Shown: positions 8,708 through 17,471 of the stretch, one piece after another
How positions within the stretch are numbered: position 1 is the stretch's first letter
Layout of the letters: each line of letters begins with the position of its first letter
Source: Kordiimonas sp. SCSIO 12610
GTDB lineage: Bacteria; Pseudomonadota; Alphaproteobacteria; Sphingomonadales; Kordiimonadaceae
Reading direction: 5' to 3'
NCBI RefSeq assembly: GCF_024398015.1
Contig: NZ_CP073747.1
Coordinates: 878,501-942,500, forward strand
Length of the DNA stretch: 64,000 nucleotides
Notes under the pieces: model-generated
The model's input: only the letters and a program-made list of their open reading frames with translations
The model's database searches: none
What the model was told of the DNA's origin: nothing
Position numbers and translations under genes: made by a program

Positions 8708-11290
8708 ATGATGTTTCGGGGCATATTGAAAATTGGGGCACTTGCGCTTGGACTTGCTGGTACTGTGATTATTGGGGCAGGGAATATAGCGGCAGGTGAT
8801 GCGGTAGCAGAAGAGGCCGTATCTATTGAACCCGGTGTATCCCTAACGCTGGCGCAGTTCCGGAAATCAGTGCTGTCGGATATCAATTACCGCCTGCATT
8901 TCACGATTCCCGAAGACAAAACAGCCCCTATTTCAGTGACTGAGCGTGTGACCTTTAATCTGGGTGACGCCTCCAAGGGGCTTCAACTTGATTTCCGCGA
9001 AGAGGGCGCGAAAATTAAAACTGTGCAGGTGAATGGAACGTCGGTTCCTGTGCAGCATGCGAGCGAGCATTTGATTATTGCGGCGAGCGCCTTAAAGCGC
9101 GGTAAAAATACCATTGATATCGAGTTTACAGCGGGCGATACGTCGCTTAACCGCAATGAAGGATATCTGTATACCCTGTTTGTGCCGGACCGGGCGCGAA
9201 CCGCCTTTCCTGTATTTGATCAACCTAATCTCAAGTCCACTTATGACCTTACGCTTACGGTGCCGGAAAACTGGACGGCGCTCTCGAACGGCGCACAAAT
9301 AAGCGAGGATGTGGCGGGGGACCAGCGGGTTTTCAAATTTGCAACCAGTGACAAAATCCCGAGCTATCTGTTTTCCTTCGTTGCGGGTGAATTTGAACGT
9401 GTAACCCGCACGGTGAACGGCCATACAATGACCATGCTGCACCGCGAAACCGACAACGAAAAAGTAGCGGAAAATCTGGATGCGATCTTTGATTTGCACG
9501 GTGCGTCCCTGACGTGGTTAGAGGATTATACTGGCGTCAAATATCCATTTCAGAAGTTTGATTTTGCCCTTATTCCTGCGTTTCAATATGGCGGGATGGA
9601 GCATGTGGGGGCCATTCAGTACCGCGCTTCCAGCCTTTTTCTGGACGCGGATCCATCAGATGCGCAGCTTCTTAACCGGGCAAATCTGATCGCACATGAA
9701 ACCGCGCATATGTGGTTTGGTAATCTGGTGACGATGGATTGGTTCAATGATGTCTGGACCAAGGAAGTTTACGCGAACTTTATGGCTGCCAAAATCGTGA
9801 ACCCAAGCTTCCCGAACATTGACCATGATCTAAACTTTATGTCGCGCAGTTACCCTGCGGCTTACAGTGTAGACCGCACCGAAGGCGCGAACCCTATCAG
9901 GCAGCATCTTCCAAACCTGAATGAAGCGGGCACATTGTACGGCGCGATTATCTATAATAAAGCGCCCATTATGATGCAGCAGTTGGAACTTTTGCTCGGT
10001 AAGCAAGCCTTCAGGGATGGTATCCGCGAATATATGCAAAGCTTTAAGGGCGGTAACGCCACATGGCCTGATCTGATCGCAATTTTTGACAAGCGATCTG
10101 ATGCGGATATCACCACATGGAGCGATGTTTGGGTGAATACAGCGGGTCGGCCAACGTTTGATTTTGCCGCGACCGAGAATGCGCTTGAAACTATCGACGC
10201 TTCAGGGAAAGACCGGATTTGGCCGCAAAGTTTCACAGCAACCAGACGCGATAATTTGTCGGATGAGCAAGCAGTTGCGGTTGGCGGTAAAACGACACCA
10301 CTGGGCGCTCGCGGTGAGGATATATTCCTGAATGCAGACGGCAAAGGCTACGGCCTGTTCCCTGCCAATGTGACGCTTTTAAAGGAAAACTGGGATGATC
10401 TGACCCCGCTTCAAAAGGGGTCGCTTCTTATTATGCTGAATGAGCAACTATTAGAGGGGCATGAGGACGTCCGGCCATCGGGCCATTTAAGGGACCTTCT
10501 TAGGGTTGTTGAGCGCGAAGATAATCAGATTGTCCTTAATCTGGCGCTTCGTCATATTACGCGGATTTACTGGTCCTTTTTGTCAAAGGAAACCCGCGCT
10601 GGTTTCGCTCCGCAAGTCGAGGCAGTATTGTGGACCCGTATGGCAGAAGCCAAAAGCCCGGCCGTTAAAAAGGTATTTTACCGCAGCTATGCCGCGCTTG
10701 CGATCACAGACGCTGGTATCAGGCGTTTGATGGCGATTATGGATGACACGCTTCGGATTGATAACCTGAGCTTGTCGGAAGCGGATATTATTAATCTGGC
10801 GGCTAATTTGGCTGTGAAATCACCGGAAAACGCGGCGGCATTGATTGCGGCTGAGGACGGTAAGATCAAAAACCCGGACCGTAAGCGGAGGTTCGATTTT
10901 ATCAAGCCAGCATTGTCGGCTGATAAGGCGGTACGCGATGCGTTTTTTGAAAGCCTCAAGCGTGAGGAAAGTCGGGCAGTGGAATCCTGGGTGCTGGCCG
11001 CCCTTGGATACATTCATCATCCGTTGCGGGTTGAGACATCAGAGGCATATTTGCATGATAGCCTTGATTTGCTTGCGGAAATTCAGCGCACGGGCGATAT
11101 TTTCTTCCCCGCACGCTGGACGGGGGTGACCCTCGCGAATTATCAAAGTGACAGTGCGGTTAAAATTGTCCGTGATTTTCTGGAAAACCGCCCGGATTAT
11201 AACTATCAATTAAAGCTTAAGATCCTGCAATCAGCCGATACCCTGTTCCGTGCGAACAAGGTATTGAAGGCGAATGGTGACGCGGAATGA
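8708..11290 (+). CDS. M1 family metallo-aminopeptidase (exported)
   Basis: 860 aa from ATG 8708 (AAAGGG upstream; an in-frame upstream ATG at 8570 adds 46 unlikely residues before a clear signal peptide). The M1 catalytic core is present: the exopeptidase motif reads GGMEH at 295-299, and the zinc site is HETAH at 330-334 with E353 (HExxH-x18-E). The long helical C-terminal domain matches the ERAP1/PepN-like arrangement. It removes N-terminal residues from peptides, here in the periplasm or at the surface. The usual GAMEN/GxMEN motif ends in His instead of Asn, a variant I believe also occurs in other M1 subgroups. Confidence 0.92.
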   Translation: MMFRGILKIGALALGLAGTVIIGAGNIAAGDAVAEEAVSIEPGVSLTLAQFRKSVLSDINYRLHFTIPEDKTAPISVTERVTFNLGDASKGLQLDFREEGAKIKTVQVNGTSVPVQHASEHLIIAASALKRGKNTIDIEFTAGDTSLNRNEGYLYTLFVPDRARTAFPVFDQPNLKSTYDLTLTVPENWTALSNGAQISEDVAGDQRVFKFATSDKIPSYLFSFVAGEFERVTRTVNGHTMTMLHRETDNEKVAENLDAIFDLHGASLTWLEDYTGVKYPFQKFDFALIPAFQYGGMEHVGAIQYRASSLFLDADPSDAQLLNRANLIAHETAHMWFGNLVTMDWFNDVWTKEVYANFMAAKIVNPSFPNIDHDLNFMSRSYPAAYSVDRTEGANPIRQHLPNLNEAGTLYGAIIYNKAPIMMQQLELLLGKQAFRDGIREYMQSFKGGNATWPDLIAIFDKRSDADITTWSDVWVNTAGRPTFDFAATENALETIDASGKDRIWPQSFTATRRDNLSDEQAVAVGGKTTPLGARGEDIFLNADGKGYGLFPANVTLLKENWDDLTPLQKGSLLIMLNEQLLEGHEDVRPSGHLRDLLRVVEREDNQIVLNLALRHITRIYWSFLSKETRAGFAPQVEAVLWTRMAEAKSPAVKKVFYRSYAALAITDAGIRRLMAIMDDTLRIDNLSLSEADIINLAANLAVKSPENAAALIAAEDGKIKNPDRKRRFDFIKPALSADKAVRDAFFESLKREESRAVESWVLAALGYIHHPLRVETSEAYLHDSLDLLAEIQRTGDIFFPARWTGVTLANYQSDSAVKIVRDFLENRPDYNYQLKLKILQSADTLFRANKVLKANGDAE

Positions 11291-11455
11291 CCATGAATTT
11301 AGTATTCGGTGATCGTTAAGTGCATCCGGTTACCAAGGCCTGAGCCCGTATAGAGGCCTCAGTCTGATCATGCCGCAATTCGGCTATGCTGTGGTGCCCG
11401 CATTTCAGGCATCAAGGCTTCAATGAAAGCGCTCAGAATTGCGGGTTAAGGCCTT

Positions 11456-12976
11456 CTATTCGTTGCCGCTGGCCTCCAATAATGGCCTATAGGTTTCGCG
11501 GTTTTGCTTCTTATAATCCGGATTACCTGTCCAATCGATCAGAAGCTGTGCCTCCCTGCGGGCTTGGTCCAGGTTACCGCTTTTCCAAAGAAGGTTAATA
11601 TGCGTGCTGGTCGCAGGGAAACTATCTGGCGCAAGCTTGCGGGCAAGGGCTGCGACCTCAATTGCATTCGGTCTTACATCCGCGTCGCTGTGGAGGAACA
11701 GATTTGCATAATCTAGAAGTGCGGGCACATAGTATTTATCGGCCCTGAGCGCGTTAGTAACAAGCGCGCGGTACTCGCTTAATTCCTGATCCTTGAAACG
11801 CAGTGGATTTTTGCCGTGTGCAAATGCGCTTGATAGCATCTGCAAGGCTGGGGCGTAATCTGGCTTTGTTTGCAATATAGCATTTGCATATTCGCGTGCG
11901 ATATCAGGCTGATCGTTATAGAGCGCCAGTTCGGCGAGGTACAGGCGCATGTCGTCGGGGCGGATACCGGCCTTTAACGCAGCCTCAAAAGATTTCTGCG
12001 CTTCCTTGAACTTTTTGGCACGGTTCCCCGTTAGGTGTCGTACCTCATCATATTGGATTTTCGCCTCTGCCTCAGGCATTTCCCGCATGGTTACCTTAAA
12101 GTCAGGCATTCTTTTGCTGAAGTCGTACCCTAAAACTGAAAGCGAACCTTTTTTCCAGTAGGCTAGTAATTCACTTTCCATTTCCTTATATGATTTACCA
12201 AATGCAGTTTGGAAAGCTTGGTCATCGCTTATGTTCGGTTCATTGAGGGCACGCATATAGGCATTAAGTGGTTCTTTATATTCCGGTTTACTGAATAGAT
12301 AATGGGTCAAAAGCCAGCCTTGGGCATAAAGGCCATCTTTTGCATCGATTTTCCGACCGCGGCGGGTGCGCCCTTTTTCAGGGTAGGCCGCTCTTGCTCT
12401 AATAATATCCTCAATTCTGACCCAAAATTTTGTATCATGAAGGCTAAGGAAGCGATGCACAGGCGGTTCTGCAATGGTTGCTATTTTGCCGTCAAACGTG
12501 ATTGTGCTTAGGTATTCCCCAAAACCTTCATCATACCATTTGGGATATTTGAACGGGCTATAGTGATGCAGGATATGGTGCGAATATTCATGAAAAATCA
12601 CTTCGAGCCCTTTAAGTTGCCAGATTTCTTTTCCGTCCTCAAAACTTAAAGGTGAGATAGCGCGGTCAGGTCGTTGATAATAGAATCCTGCAACGTTTTT
12701 GTTTGTCTTCAGCTGTTTTTGAAAATCGCGCCTTTTCTTGAAGGCATAGATGGTTAGTGGGGGTCTGTTATCAACGCTAAGGTCAAGGCCCGTTAGGGCG
12801 CCAAGTGTAAAGCGAAATTTTTCCAGGTCCTCGATGGTTTTGCGGGCTTTTTCGGCCTTCGCATTGGTTCTCAGGATGAAATGCTCGCTCGTTAGCTCAA
12901 GCCATTTATCCTTCGCCTGAAGCGGGTTCGTTGTAAAAAGAATGATCGTTAGGATAACGAGAATAAATTGTTTCAT
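11456..12976 (-). CDS. Exported TPR protein with HEYSHH metalloprotease-like domain, paralog A
   Basis: 506 aa from ATG 12976 (GGGGCC ribosome-binding site; a 10-residue upstream extension was rejected). Signal peptide MKQFILVILTIILFTTNPLQA. Residues about 25-260 form a DUF1570-like gluzincin domain: H129-E-Y-S-H133-H, then KWYDEGFGEYL about 20 residues on supplying the Glu ligand. The C-terminal half is tetratricopeptide-like (KEAQKSFEAALKAGIRPDDM, DQARREAQLLIDW). A close paralog lies at 15256-16803, across the NO-detoxification genes. Family members are predicted periplasmic peptidases; no activity is established. Confidence 0.78.
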   Translation of the reverse strand: MKQFILVILTIILFTTNPLQAKDKWLELTSEHFILRTNAKAEKARKTIEDLEKFRFTLGALTGLDLSVDNRPPLTIYAFKKRRDFQKQLKTNKNVAGFYYQRPDRAISPLSFEDGKEIWQLKGLEVIFHEYSHHILHHYSPFKYPKWYDEGFGEYLSTITFDGKIATIAEPPVHRFLSLHDTKFWVRIEDIIRARAAYPEKGRTRRGRKIDAKDGLYAQGWLLTHYLFSKPEYKEPLNAYMRALNEPNISDDQAFQTAFGKSYKEMESELLAYWKKGSLSVLGYDFSKRMPDFKVTMREMPEAEAKIQYDEVRHLTGNRAKKFKEAQKSFEAALKAGIRPDDMRLYLAELALYNDQPDIAREYANAILQTKPDYAPALQMLSSAFAHGKNPLRFKDQELSEYRALVTNALRADKYYVPALLDYANLFLHSDADVRPNAIEVAALARKLAPDSFPATSTHINLLWKSGNLDQARREAQLLIDWTGNPDYKKQNRETYRPLLEASGNE

Positions 12977-13102
12977 AGTGGCCCCAAAATCGCACTGAAA
13001 ATACATAAAGAAAACGTCTAATAGTCACAAAACGCTACTCTTGGTTTATGACGGTTTCAATATATTTCAATATCCTAAATCCCATTTGGGATCACAAAGT
13101 GG

Positions 13103-13393
13103 TTATTTTATCTTTCGATAAAATTCGACCTTAAATCTGGCTTCACCAATAGGTTTTGCGCGGTGAATGATGGTGGGTTCAATGACCGCAAATTTACCCG
13201 CGAAAACGCGTCTTTCCTGTTTTGGTGGGCCCGGGATGATATAATCAACAGCGCCGTCAAGAACGCATAATTTACCCCAGACACCGGCTTTTGTATCATG
13301 ATTTTCAGTGACTTTCTTGGGTACTGTCTTTTCCGTAAAAATCGGTGTTTCGCTATATTTCTCAACATTTTCAGGTAGTTGGGTTTTCATCAT
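13103..13393 (-). CDS. DUF1971 (YeaR/TehB N-terminal-like) cupin-type protein
   Basis: 96 aa from ATG 13393 (MMKTQLPENVEKY; GGGGAA upstream). The pattern PIFTEKTVPKKV...HDTKAGVWGKLCVLDG...VIEPTIIHRAKPIGEARFKVEFYR is typical of DUF1971, a small cupin-like domain. E. coli YeaR belongs to this group and is induced by nitrate and NO through NarL and NsrR. Here it is divergent from hmp, with nsrR just downstream, supporting a role in NO or nitrosative stress. The molecular function is unknown. Confidence 0.8.
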   Translation of the reverse strand: MMKTQLPENVEKYSETPIFTEKTVPKKVTENHDTKAGVWGKLCVLDGAVDYIIPGPPKQERRVFAGKFAVIEPTIIHRAKPIGEARFKVEFYRKIK

Positions 13394-13447
13394 ATTCCCC
13401 TTGGATTGAGCATGCGACGCCCTGTCACAGCGATTCATATTCTTTAA

Positions 13448-13470
13448 AGATATATATAAAATATATATTT
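13448..13470. promoter_or_regulatory. Candidate NsrR operator in the DUF1971/hmp divergent promoter
   Basis: AGATATATAT-AAA-ATATATATTT: two 10-bp arms matching at 9 of 10 positions, 41 bp before hmp and 55 bp before the DUF1971 gene. It resembles the AAGATGCATTT-type NsrR motif described for proteobacteria, in an AT-only form. Assignment rests on location and symmetry. Confidence 0.5.
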
Positions 13471-13510
13471 AAATTCAAGTAGCGAACAGAAAGTACCAAG
13501 GAGTAAAAGT

Positions 13511-14719
13511 GTGCTAACACCCGATATGCTGAACCAGATCAAGGGCTCAATTGAACTATTGAAAAATGAGGGTGAGGCTATCACCCGGCGATTTTATCAG
13601 ATCCTTTTTGAGCGTAACCCCGAATTAAAGAATATCTTCAATATGTCCAACCAGCGCGAAGGCGTTGAAAATGGGCAGTCACGGGCGCTGGCGGACGCCA
13701 TATTTGCCTATGCCAGCAATATCGAAACACCTGAAAAATTGATGGCGGCGGTTAACCGAATTGCGAATAAGCACACAAGCCTGATGATCAAACCAGAGCA
13801 TTACCCACTGGTCGGTGAAGCCCTTCTGGAGGCGCTTTGTCAGCACCTTAGCGTCGGGATGGACCATCCCGCTATCGAGGCATGGGGAATAGCCTATGGT
13901 ATCCTCGCGGATATCTTCATTAAAACGGAAGAAGATATCTATGCAGGAAACGAAAACCGTGATGGTGGCTGGCGCGGGTTCAGGCCGTTTCGGATTGACC
14001 GCATCGTGCGTGAGAGCGAGCATGTTCGATCCTTTTACCTGCGGCCAGTGGACGGCGGCGAAATCCTTTCCTATCGGCCGGGGCAATATATCGGGGTGAA
14101 ATTTGATATCAAAGGCCATGATCGCAGCGAAATCAGGCAATATTCTTTGTCTGACGGCCCTAAGGTATCGTTAGAGGGCGGGTATTACCGTATTACGGTG
14201 AAAGAAGAGCAGGGCGCGCCCGCGGGTGTTGTCTCCACTTATCTACACCGTCAGGTTAAAGTGGGTGATACATTGGAAGTATCACCGCCTGTTGGTGATT
14301 TTTACCTGAATGAAGGCGGTGAACGCCCGATTGTCCTCTTAAGCGGGGGCGTGGGGGTTACCCCGATGGCATCGATGCTCAAGGTGGCTTTAAGAACACG
14401 GGACAGTGCTGATATCACCTTTATTCACTGTGCTAAATCATACCGTGAGCACACCATGCACGGTAATTTCGCGGAACGGGCGGAACAAAAGCGCTTTAAA
14501 TATTTCACTGTTTATGAAACGGACGATAGCGGCGATTATCAAGGTTTCCTAAGCGACGAAATGCTGGACGCAATGGGCGTTGATTTCGGGGCTGATTTCT
14601 ATTTCTGTGGCCCGGTACCCTTTATGCAGCATGTCGCGGGTTTGCTGCGTGCACGCGGTGTTGCCCGTGACCAGATCCATTTTGAAGTGTTTGGCCCAAG
14701 CCTGGATGTAGCAGCATAG
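13511..14719 (+). CDS. hmp: Flavohemoprotein, nitric oxide dioxygenase
   Basis: 402 aa from GTG 13511 (AAGGAG 6 nt upstream). Domain order is globin (1-140, with the proximal-His region NRIANKHTSL near 85), FAD-binding ferredoxin-reductase domain (150-260, RQYSLSD) and NAD-binding domain (265-400, LLSGGVGVTPM and the C-terminal HFEVFGPS). It converts NO plus O2 to nitrate using NAD(P)H in the cytoplasm. Full length for the family. Followed at 105 bp by nsrR, its probable repressor. Confidence 0.96.
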   Translation: MLTPDMLNQIKGSIELLKNEGEAITRRFYQILFERNPELKNIFNMSNQREGVENGQSRALADAIFAYASNIETPEKLMAAVNRIANKHTSLMIKPEHYPLVGEALLEALCQHLSVGMDHPAIEAWGIAYGILADIFIKTEEDIYAGNENRDGGWRGFRPFRIDRIVRESEHVRSFYLRPVDGGEILSYRPGQYIGVKFDIKGHDRSEIRQYSLSDGPKVSLEGGYYRITVKEEQGAPAGVVSTYLHRQVKVGDTLEVSPPVGDFYLNEGGERPIVLLSGGVGVTPMASMLKVALRTRDSADITFIHCAKSYREHTMHGNFAERAEQKRFKYFTVYETDDSGDYQGFLSDEMLDAMGVDFGADFYFCGPVPFMQHVAGLLRARGVARDQIHFEVFGPSLDVAA

Positions 14720-14767
14720 GAAACGCTGGATTTTCCCTGATTGGATATATTCTATATCTGAAATATA

Positions 14768-14820
14768 GCTTTCCTCTCTCGCGAATGGTAAACTCAATCA
14801 CCAAGTGACGAGAGGAAAGC
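14768..14820 (+). promoter_or_regulatory. Inverted repeat overlapping the nsrR ribosome-binding site
   Basis: GCTTTCCTCTC (14768-14778) is the exact reverse complement of GAGAGGAAAGC (14810-14820). The right arm is the nsrR Shine-Dalgarno, ending 3 nt before GTG 14824. In RNA this would form an 11-bp stem with a 31-nt loop that hides the ribosome-binding site. It could instead be a DNA operator. Confidence 0.55.
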
Positions 14821-14823
14821 AAT

Positions 14824-15255
14824 GTGCAGTTAACAAGCTTCAGTGATTATTGCCTTCGGGTTTTGATATTTGCGGGTACCAAACATCCGGCCCTTTCCTC
14901 TGTGAAGGAAATTGCTGCTGCCTACGGTATTAATGAACCCCATGTAGTAAAGGCGGTCCATTTCCTGAGTAAGGCAGGATACCTCGAAACCGTGCGCGGC
15001 CGGGGTGGGGGCCTACGGCTTAAGAAAGACCCAAAGGAAATCACGGTAGGCGATGTTGTGCGCGCTAGCGAAAACAATCTTGCGGTTGTTGAATGTCTGG
15101 GCGCAGGCGGCATGTGCACAATCACACCGGCCTGTAATATGAAACCCATGTTCAAAGAGGCATTGGAAGCGTTTTTTCAGGTCCTGGACCGCTATACACT
15201 CAGCGAAATTTTAGGCCCCGAGCAGCAGCTCAAGGCCCTTTTGAATATCGGATGA
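14824..15255 (+). CDS. nsrR: Rrf2-family NO-sensing repressor NsrR
   Basis: 143 aa from GTG 14824 (GAGAGGAAAG ribosome-binding site; the overlapping ATG at 14822 hits a stop after two codons). Winged-helix DNA-binding N-terminus, with three conserved cysteines C91, C98 and C104 (ECLGAGGMC...TPAC) matching the Fe-S ligand region of NsrR. Family knowledge: the cluster reacts with NO and the protein leaves DNA, derepressing hmp. Adjacency to hmp and a DUF1971 gene makes NsrR preferable to other Rrf2 members. Its stop codon directly abuts the stop of the convergent protease gene. Confidence 0.9.
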   Translation: MQLTSFSDYCLRVLIFAGTKHPALSSVKEIAAAYGINEPHVVKAVHFLSKAGYLETVRGRGGGLRLKKDPKEITVGDVVRASENNLAVVECLGAGGMCTITPACNMKPMFKEALEAFFQVLDRYTLSEILGPEQQLKALLNIG

Positions 15256-16803
15256 TTAATTCGCGCTTGCTGTCAGTGTGGCTTTCTCTTCCACTTCTTC
15301 CAGAAGGTCTTCATATCTTTTACGTTGTCTACTAGACGATGCCCAATCAATCAGTTTCTGGGCATGAGCTTTCGCATCAGCTACTTTGCCCGCTTTTGCC
15401 AGCATGCGAACTTGCAGAATTTTTGCACTGTCAACATCAGGTACAAGGAAACGAACGGTTTCCATAACATCAAGTGCATTATCAGTAACCTTGGTTCCTT
15501 CTTCCATGAATAGGCGCGCATAAGCCATCAGGCCAGGGACATATGTTTGATCCGCCTTCAGGGCCGTTATGGTTGCTTTGCGAACAGCCTTTTGCTGGTC
15601 TTTTGCGAGCTCTTTCAATTGTTTACCACGCTTCATCAATTCTGTTTTCAGTGTAAGCGCAGGCGCATGATCGGATTTTTCAGCAAGTAAAATATTGATG
15701 TAATGTTCTGCCTTGTCCCAATCTTTTGACCTTAATGCTAATTCAGCGAGATAAAGATTTAAGTCCGCTGGACGAACGTCATTTGAAAGTGCTTCTTCAA
15801 AGACTTTTATATGATCTGCAATCTCCTCGGCAGAACCACCAGCAAGATACCTTGCCTCTGGCTCCATAATTTTAACTTCATGTTCGTTCAATTTCCGTAC
15901 TTTGTACTCGATTTCGGGTATTTGGCCCTTTAAATCAATAACATATGAAGGCAGTTCACGATTATACCAATATCGCTTTATTTCCTTATCCATCTTTGCA
16001 TAGCTTTTACCAAAGGCCTTCTTAAATTCCTTATCGATGTCGCTACCGGGCCTGTTAATCCCTTGCAGATACGCATTTAATTTTTTCTGATATTTATCAG
16101 AGCTTTGGAAAAAGTGGGTTGTTAACCACCCTTGTGAATATTGTTGGAAAATATAATTTTTTGTTTTCAGACGCTTGCGTGATGTTGCGCCGCCGATCGC
16201 GCCAATATATTCGCCTTTTGACTGTAATAACGTTTCCAGTTTCAGCCAGCTGCCTGGTGATTTTAAGTTTGGAAACCTGTGAACGGCGGGCCGGCCAATG
16301 ATAACTTTGTCGCCGTCAAAATCTGTCATCGCAAGATATTCACCAAAGCCCTCATCATACCATCTTGGATATTGAAGTGGGCTGTATTGATGAAGAATAT
16401 GGTGCGAATATTCATGAAACAACACGCGTAAGCCGTCTAGCGACCATGTCTCGTCGCCTTCTTCTAACGTCAGCATGGAAATAGCTCCATCCTCGAAAGG
16501 AATGTAGAAGCCAGCAGTGCCGCCCGTTATCCCAAAAACGCGCCGGAAACGCTTTGTTTTCTCGAAGGCGTAAACAACTAAAGGCGGTGAATAATCAGCG
16601 CTTAGGTCTGCATTCGTGATCGCCCCGATGGTAAAACGATATTTTTCAAGCTTCTCAATCGTCTCTTTTGCTTTTTCAAGGTTGGTGTCCGTTCGCAGGA
16701 TAAAGTGATCACTGATCAGTTCATGCCATTCATCGTCAGCATATAATGCTTGATTACTAAGTAGAATTACCGCAGCAAAAAGCTTGAAAACTGTTTTCAT
16801 CAT
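15256..16803 (-). CDS. Exported TPR protein with HEYSHH metalloprotease-like domain, paralog B
   Basis: 515 aa from ATG 16803 (MMKTVFKLFAAVILL; GGGGACG upstream). Signal peptide, then the same DUF1570-like domain as the protein at 11456-12976: H130-E-Y-S-H134-H and RWYDEGFGEYL. A TPR-like C-terminal half follows (YINILLAEKSDHAPALTLKT). The two proteins share start phrases (W-x-EL-x-S-x-HFILRT) and overall layout and are ancient duplicates. Zero-gap convergent with nsrR. Predicted periplasmic peptidase; substrate unknown. Confidence 0.78.
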   Translation of the reverse strand: MMKTVFKLFAAVILLSNQALYADDEWHELISDHFILRTDTNLEKAKETIEKLEKYRFTIGAITNADLSADYSPPLVVYAFEKTKRFRRVFGITGGTAGFYIPFEDGAISMLTLEEGDETWSLDGLRVLFHEYSHHILHQYSPLQYPRWYDEGFGEYLAMTDFDGDKVIIGRPAVHRFPNLKSPGSWLKLETLLQSKGEYIGAIGGATSRKRLKTKNYIFQQYSQGWLTTHFFQSSDKYQKKLNAYLQGINRPGSDIDKEFKKAFGKSYAKMDKEIKRYWYNRELPSYVIDLKGQIPEIEYKVRKLNEHEVKIMEPEARYLAGGSAEEIADHIKVFEEALSNDVRPADLNLYLAELALRSKDWDKAEHYINILLAEKSDHAPALTLKTELMKRGKQLKELAKDQQKAVRKATITALKADQTYVPGLMAYARLFMEEGTKVTDNALDVMETVRFLVPDVDSAKILQVRMLAKAGKVADAKAHAQKLIDWASSSRQRKRYEDLLEEVEEKATLTASAN

Positions 16804-16910
16804 CGTCCCCGTAAGCAAATACCTGATGCGCCTTATATTGAAGGCGCATTATCCCCATCCCAGTGTAACGCTAATCTAAAGTTATGCCAATTGCAACCAG
16901 TGGGGATAGT

Positions 16911-17351
16911 TTACCGCTGATACTTGATAAAGGGGGTTCGTTTGGCCACATAGTCATAAAGCCTGTGGGCTCTGTGGTTGAAATCTTCAGTGTTCCAGTA
17001 AACGGTTGGTGTGCCAAGCCTGTCTGCTTCGCTGTACACCGCTTCGATCAGGGCCTTCCCAACACCTTTGCCCCTCGCGTTGTCATTAGTGAACAGGTCC
17101 TGCAAATAGACCACATGTTCTTCGCGCCAGCAGTGGCGGTGCAGCATATAATGCACGAGGCCGATCGGCTTCCCGTCTTCAACGGCCAGAAACCCCCGCG
17201 GATCATAATATTCGTCGTTCAACAGCCGTTTGAAGGTGGTTTTATAAATTGTGTCCGGCAGGGTGCTTTTATAATAAGCGAGATATCCGGTCCAAAGCTC
17301 GGCCCAGTTCTCATAATCATGGTCTTCGATTTTGCGAATTATTATGGACAT
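16911..17351 (-). CDS. GNAT-family N-acetyltransferase
   Basis: 146 aa from ATG 17351 (MSIIIRKIEDHDYENW; GGAA upstream; a TTG 12 nt earlier is the alternative). The acetyl-CoA loop reads NDNARGKGVGKALIEA (R/Q-x-x-G-x-G/A). The C-terminal strand is TVYWNTEDFNHRAHRLYDYVA. Acceptor unknown. Divergent from the pseudoreceiver gene. Confidence 0.88.
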   Translation of the reverse strand: MSIIIRKIEDHDYENWAELWTGYLAYYKSTLPDTIYKTTFKRLLNDEYYDPRGFLAVEDGKPIGLVHYMLHRHCWREEHVVYLQDLFTNDNARGKGVGKALIEAVYSEADRLGTPTVYWNTEDFNHRAHRLYDYVAKRTPFIKYQR

Positions 17352-17421
17352 TACTGATTCCAATCACGATAAATTTAAAACCACTACAGACAAAAGTTGT
17401 ATGATGCCTGTTAGCAACTTA

Positions 17422-17448
17422 ATAACAAATATACGATAATATTGTTAT
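17422..17448. promoter_or_regulatory. Candidate operator between the GNAT and pseudoreceiver genes
   Basis: ATAACAA ... TTGTTAT inverted repeat with 13 bp between the arms and further near-symmetry inside (ATAT/ATAT), 23 bp before GTG 17472. No regulator assigned. Confidence 0.35.
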
Positions 17449-17471
17449 CCGCCAAATATTAAGGAAGCCGT

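Noticed and set aside
11373-11444. CCGCAATTC/GAATTGCGG inverted repeat between the M1 aminopeptidase and the convergent TPR protease
   Set aside because: 9-bp arms with a 54-nt loop and no T run; too weak to call a terminator or operator.
13078-13091. ATCCC-ATTT-GGGAT hairpin between two minus-strand genes
   Set aside because: Only five pairs and no T run; probably chance.
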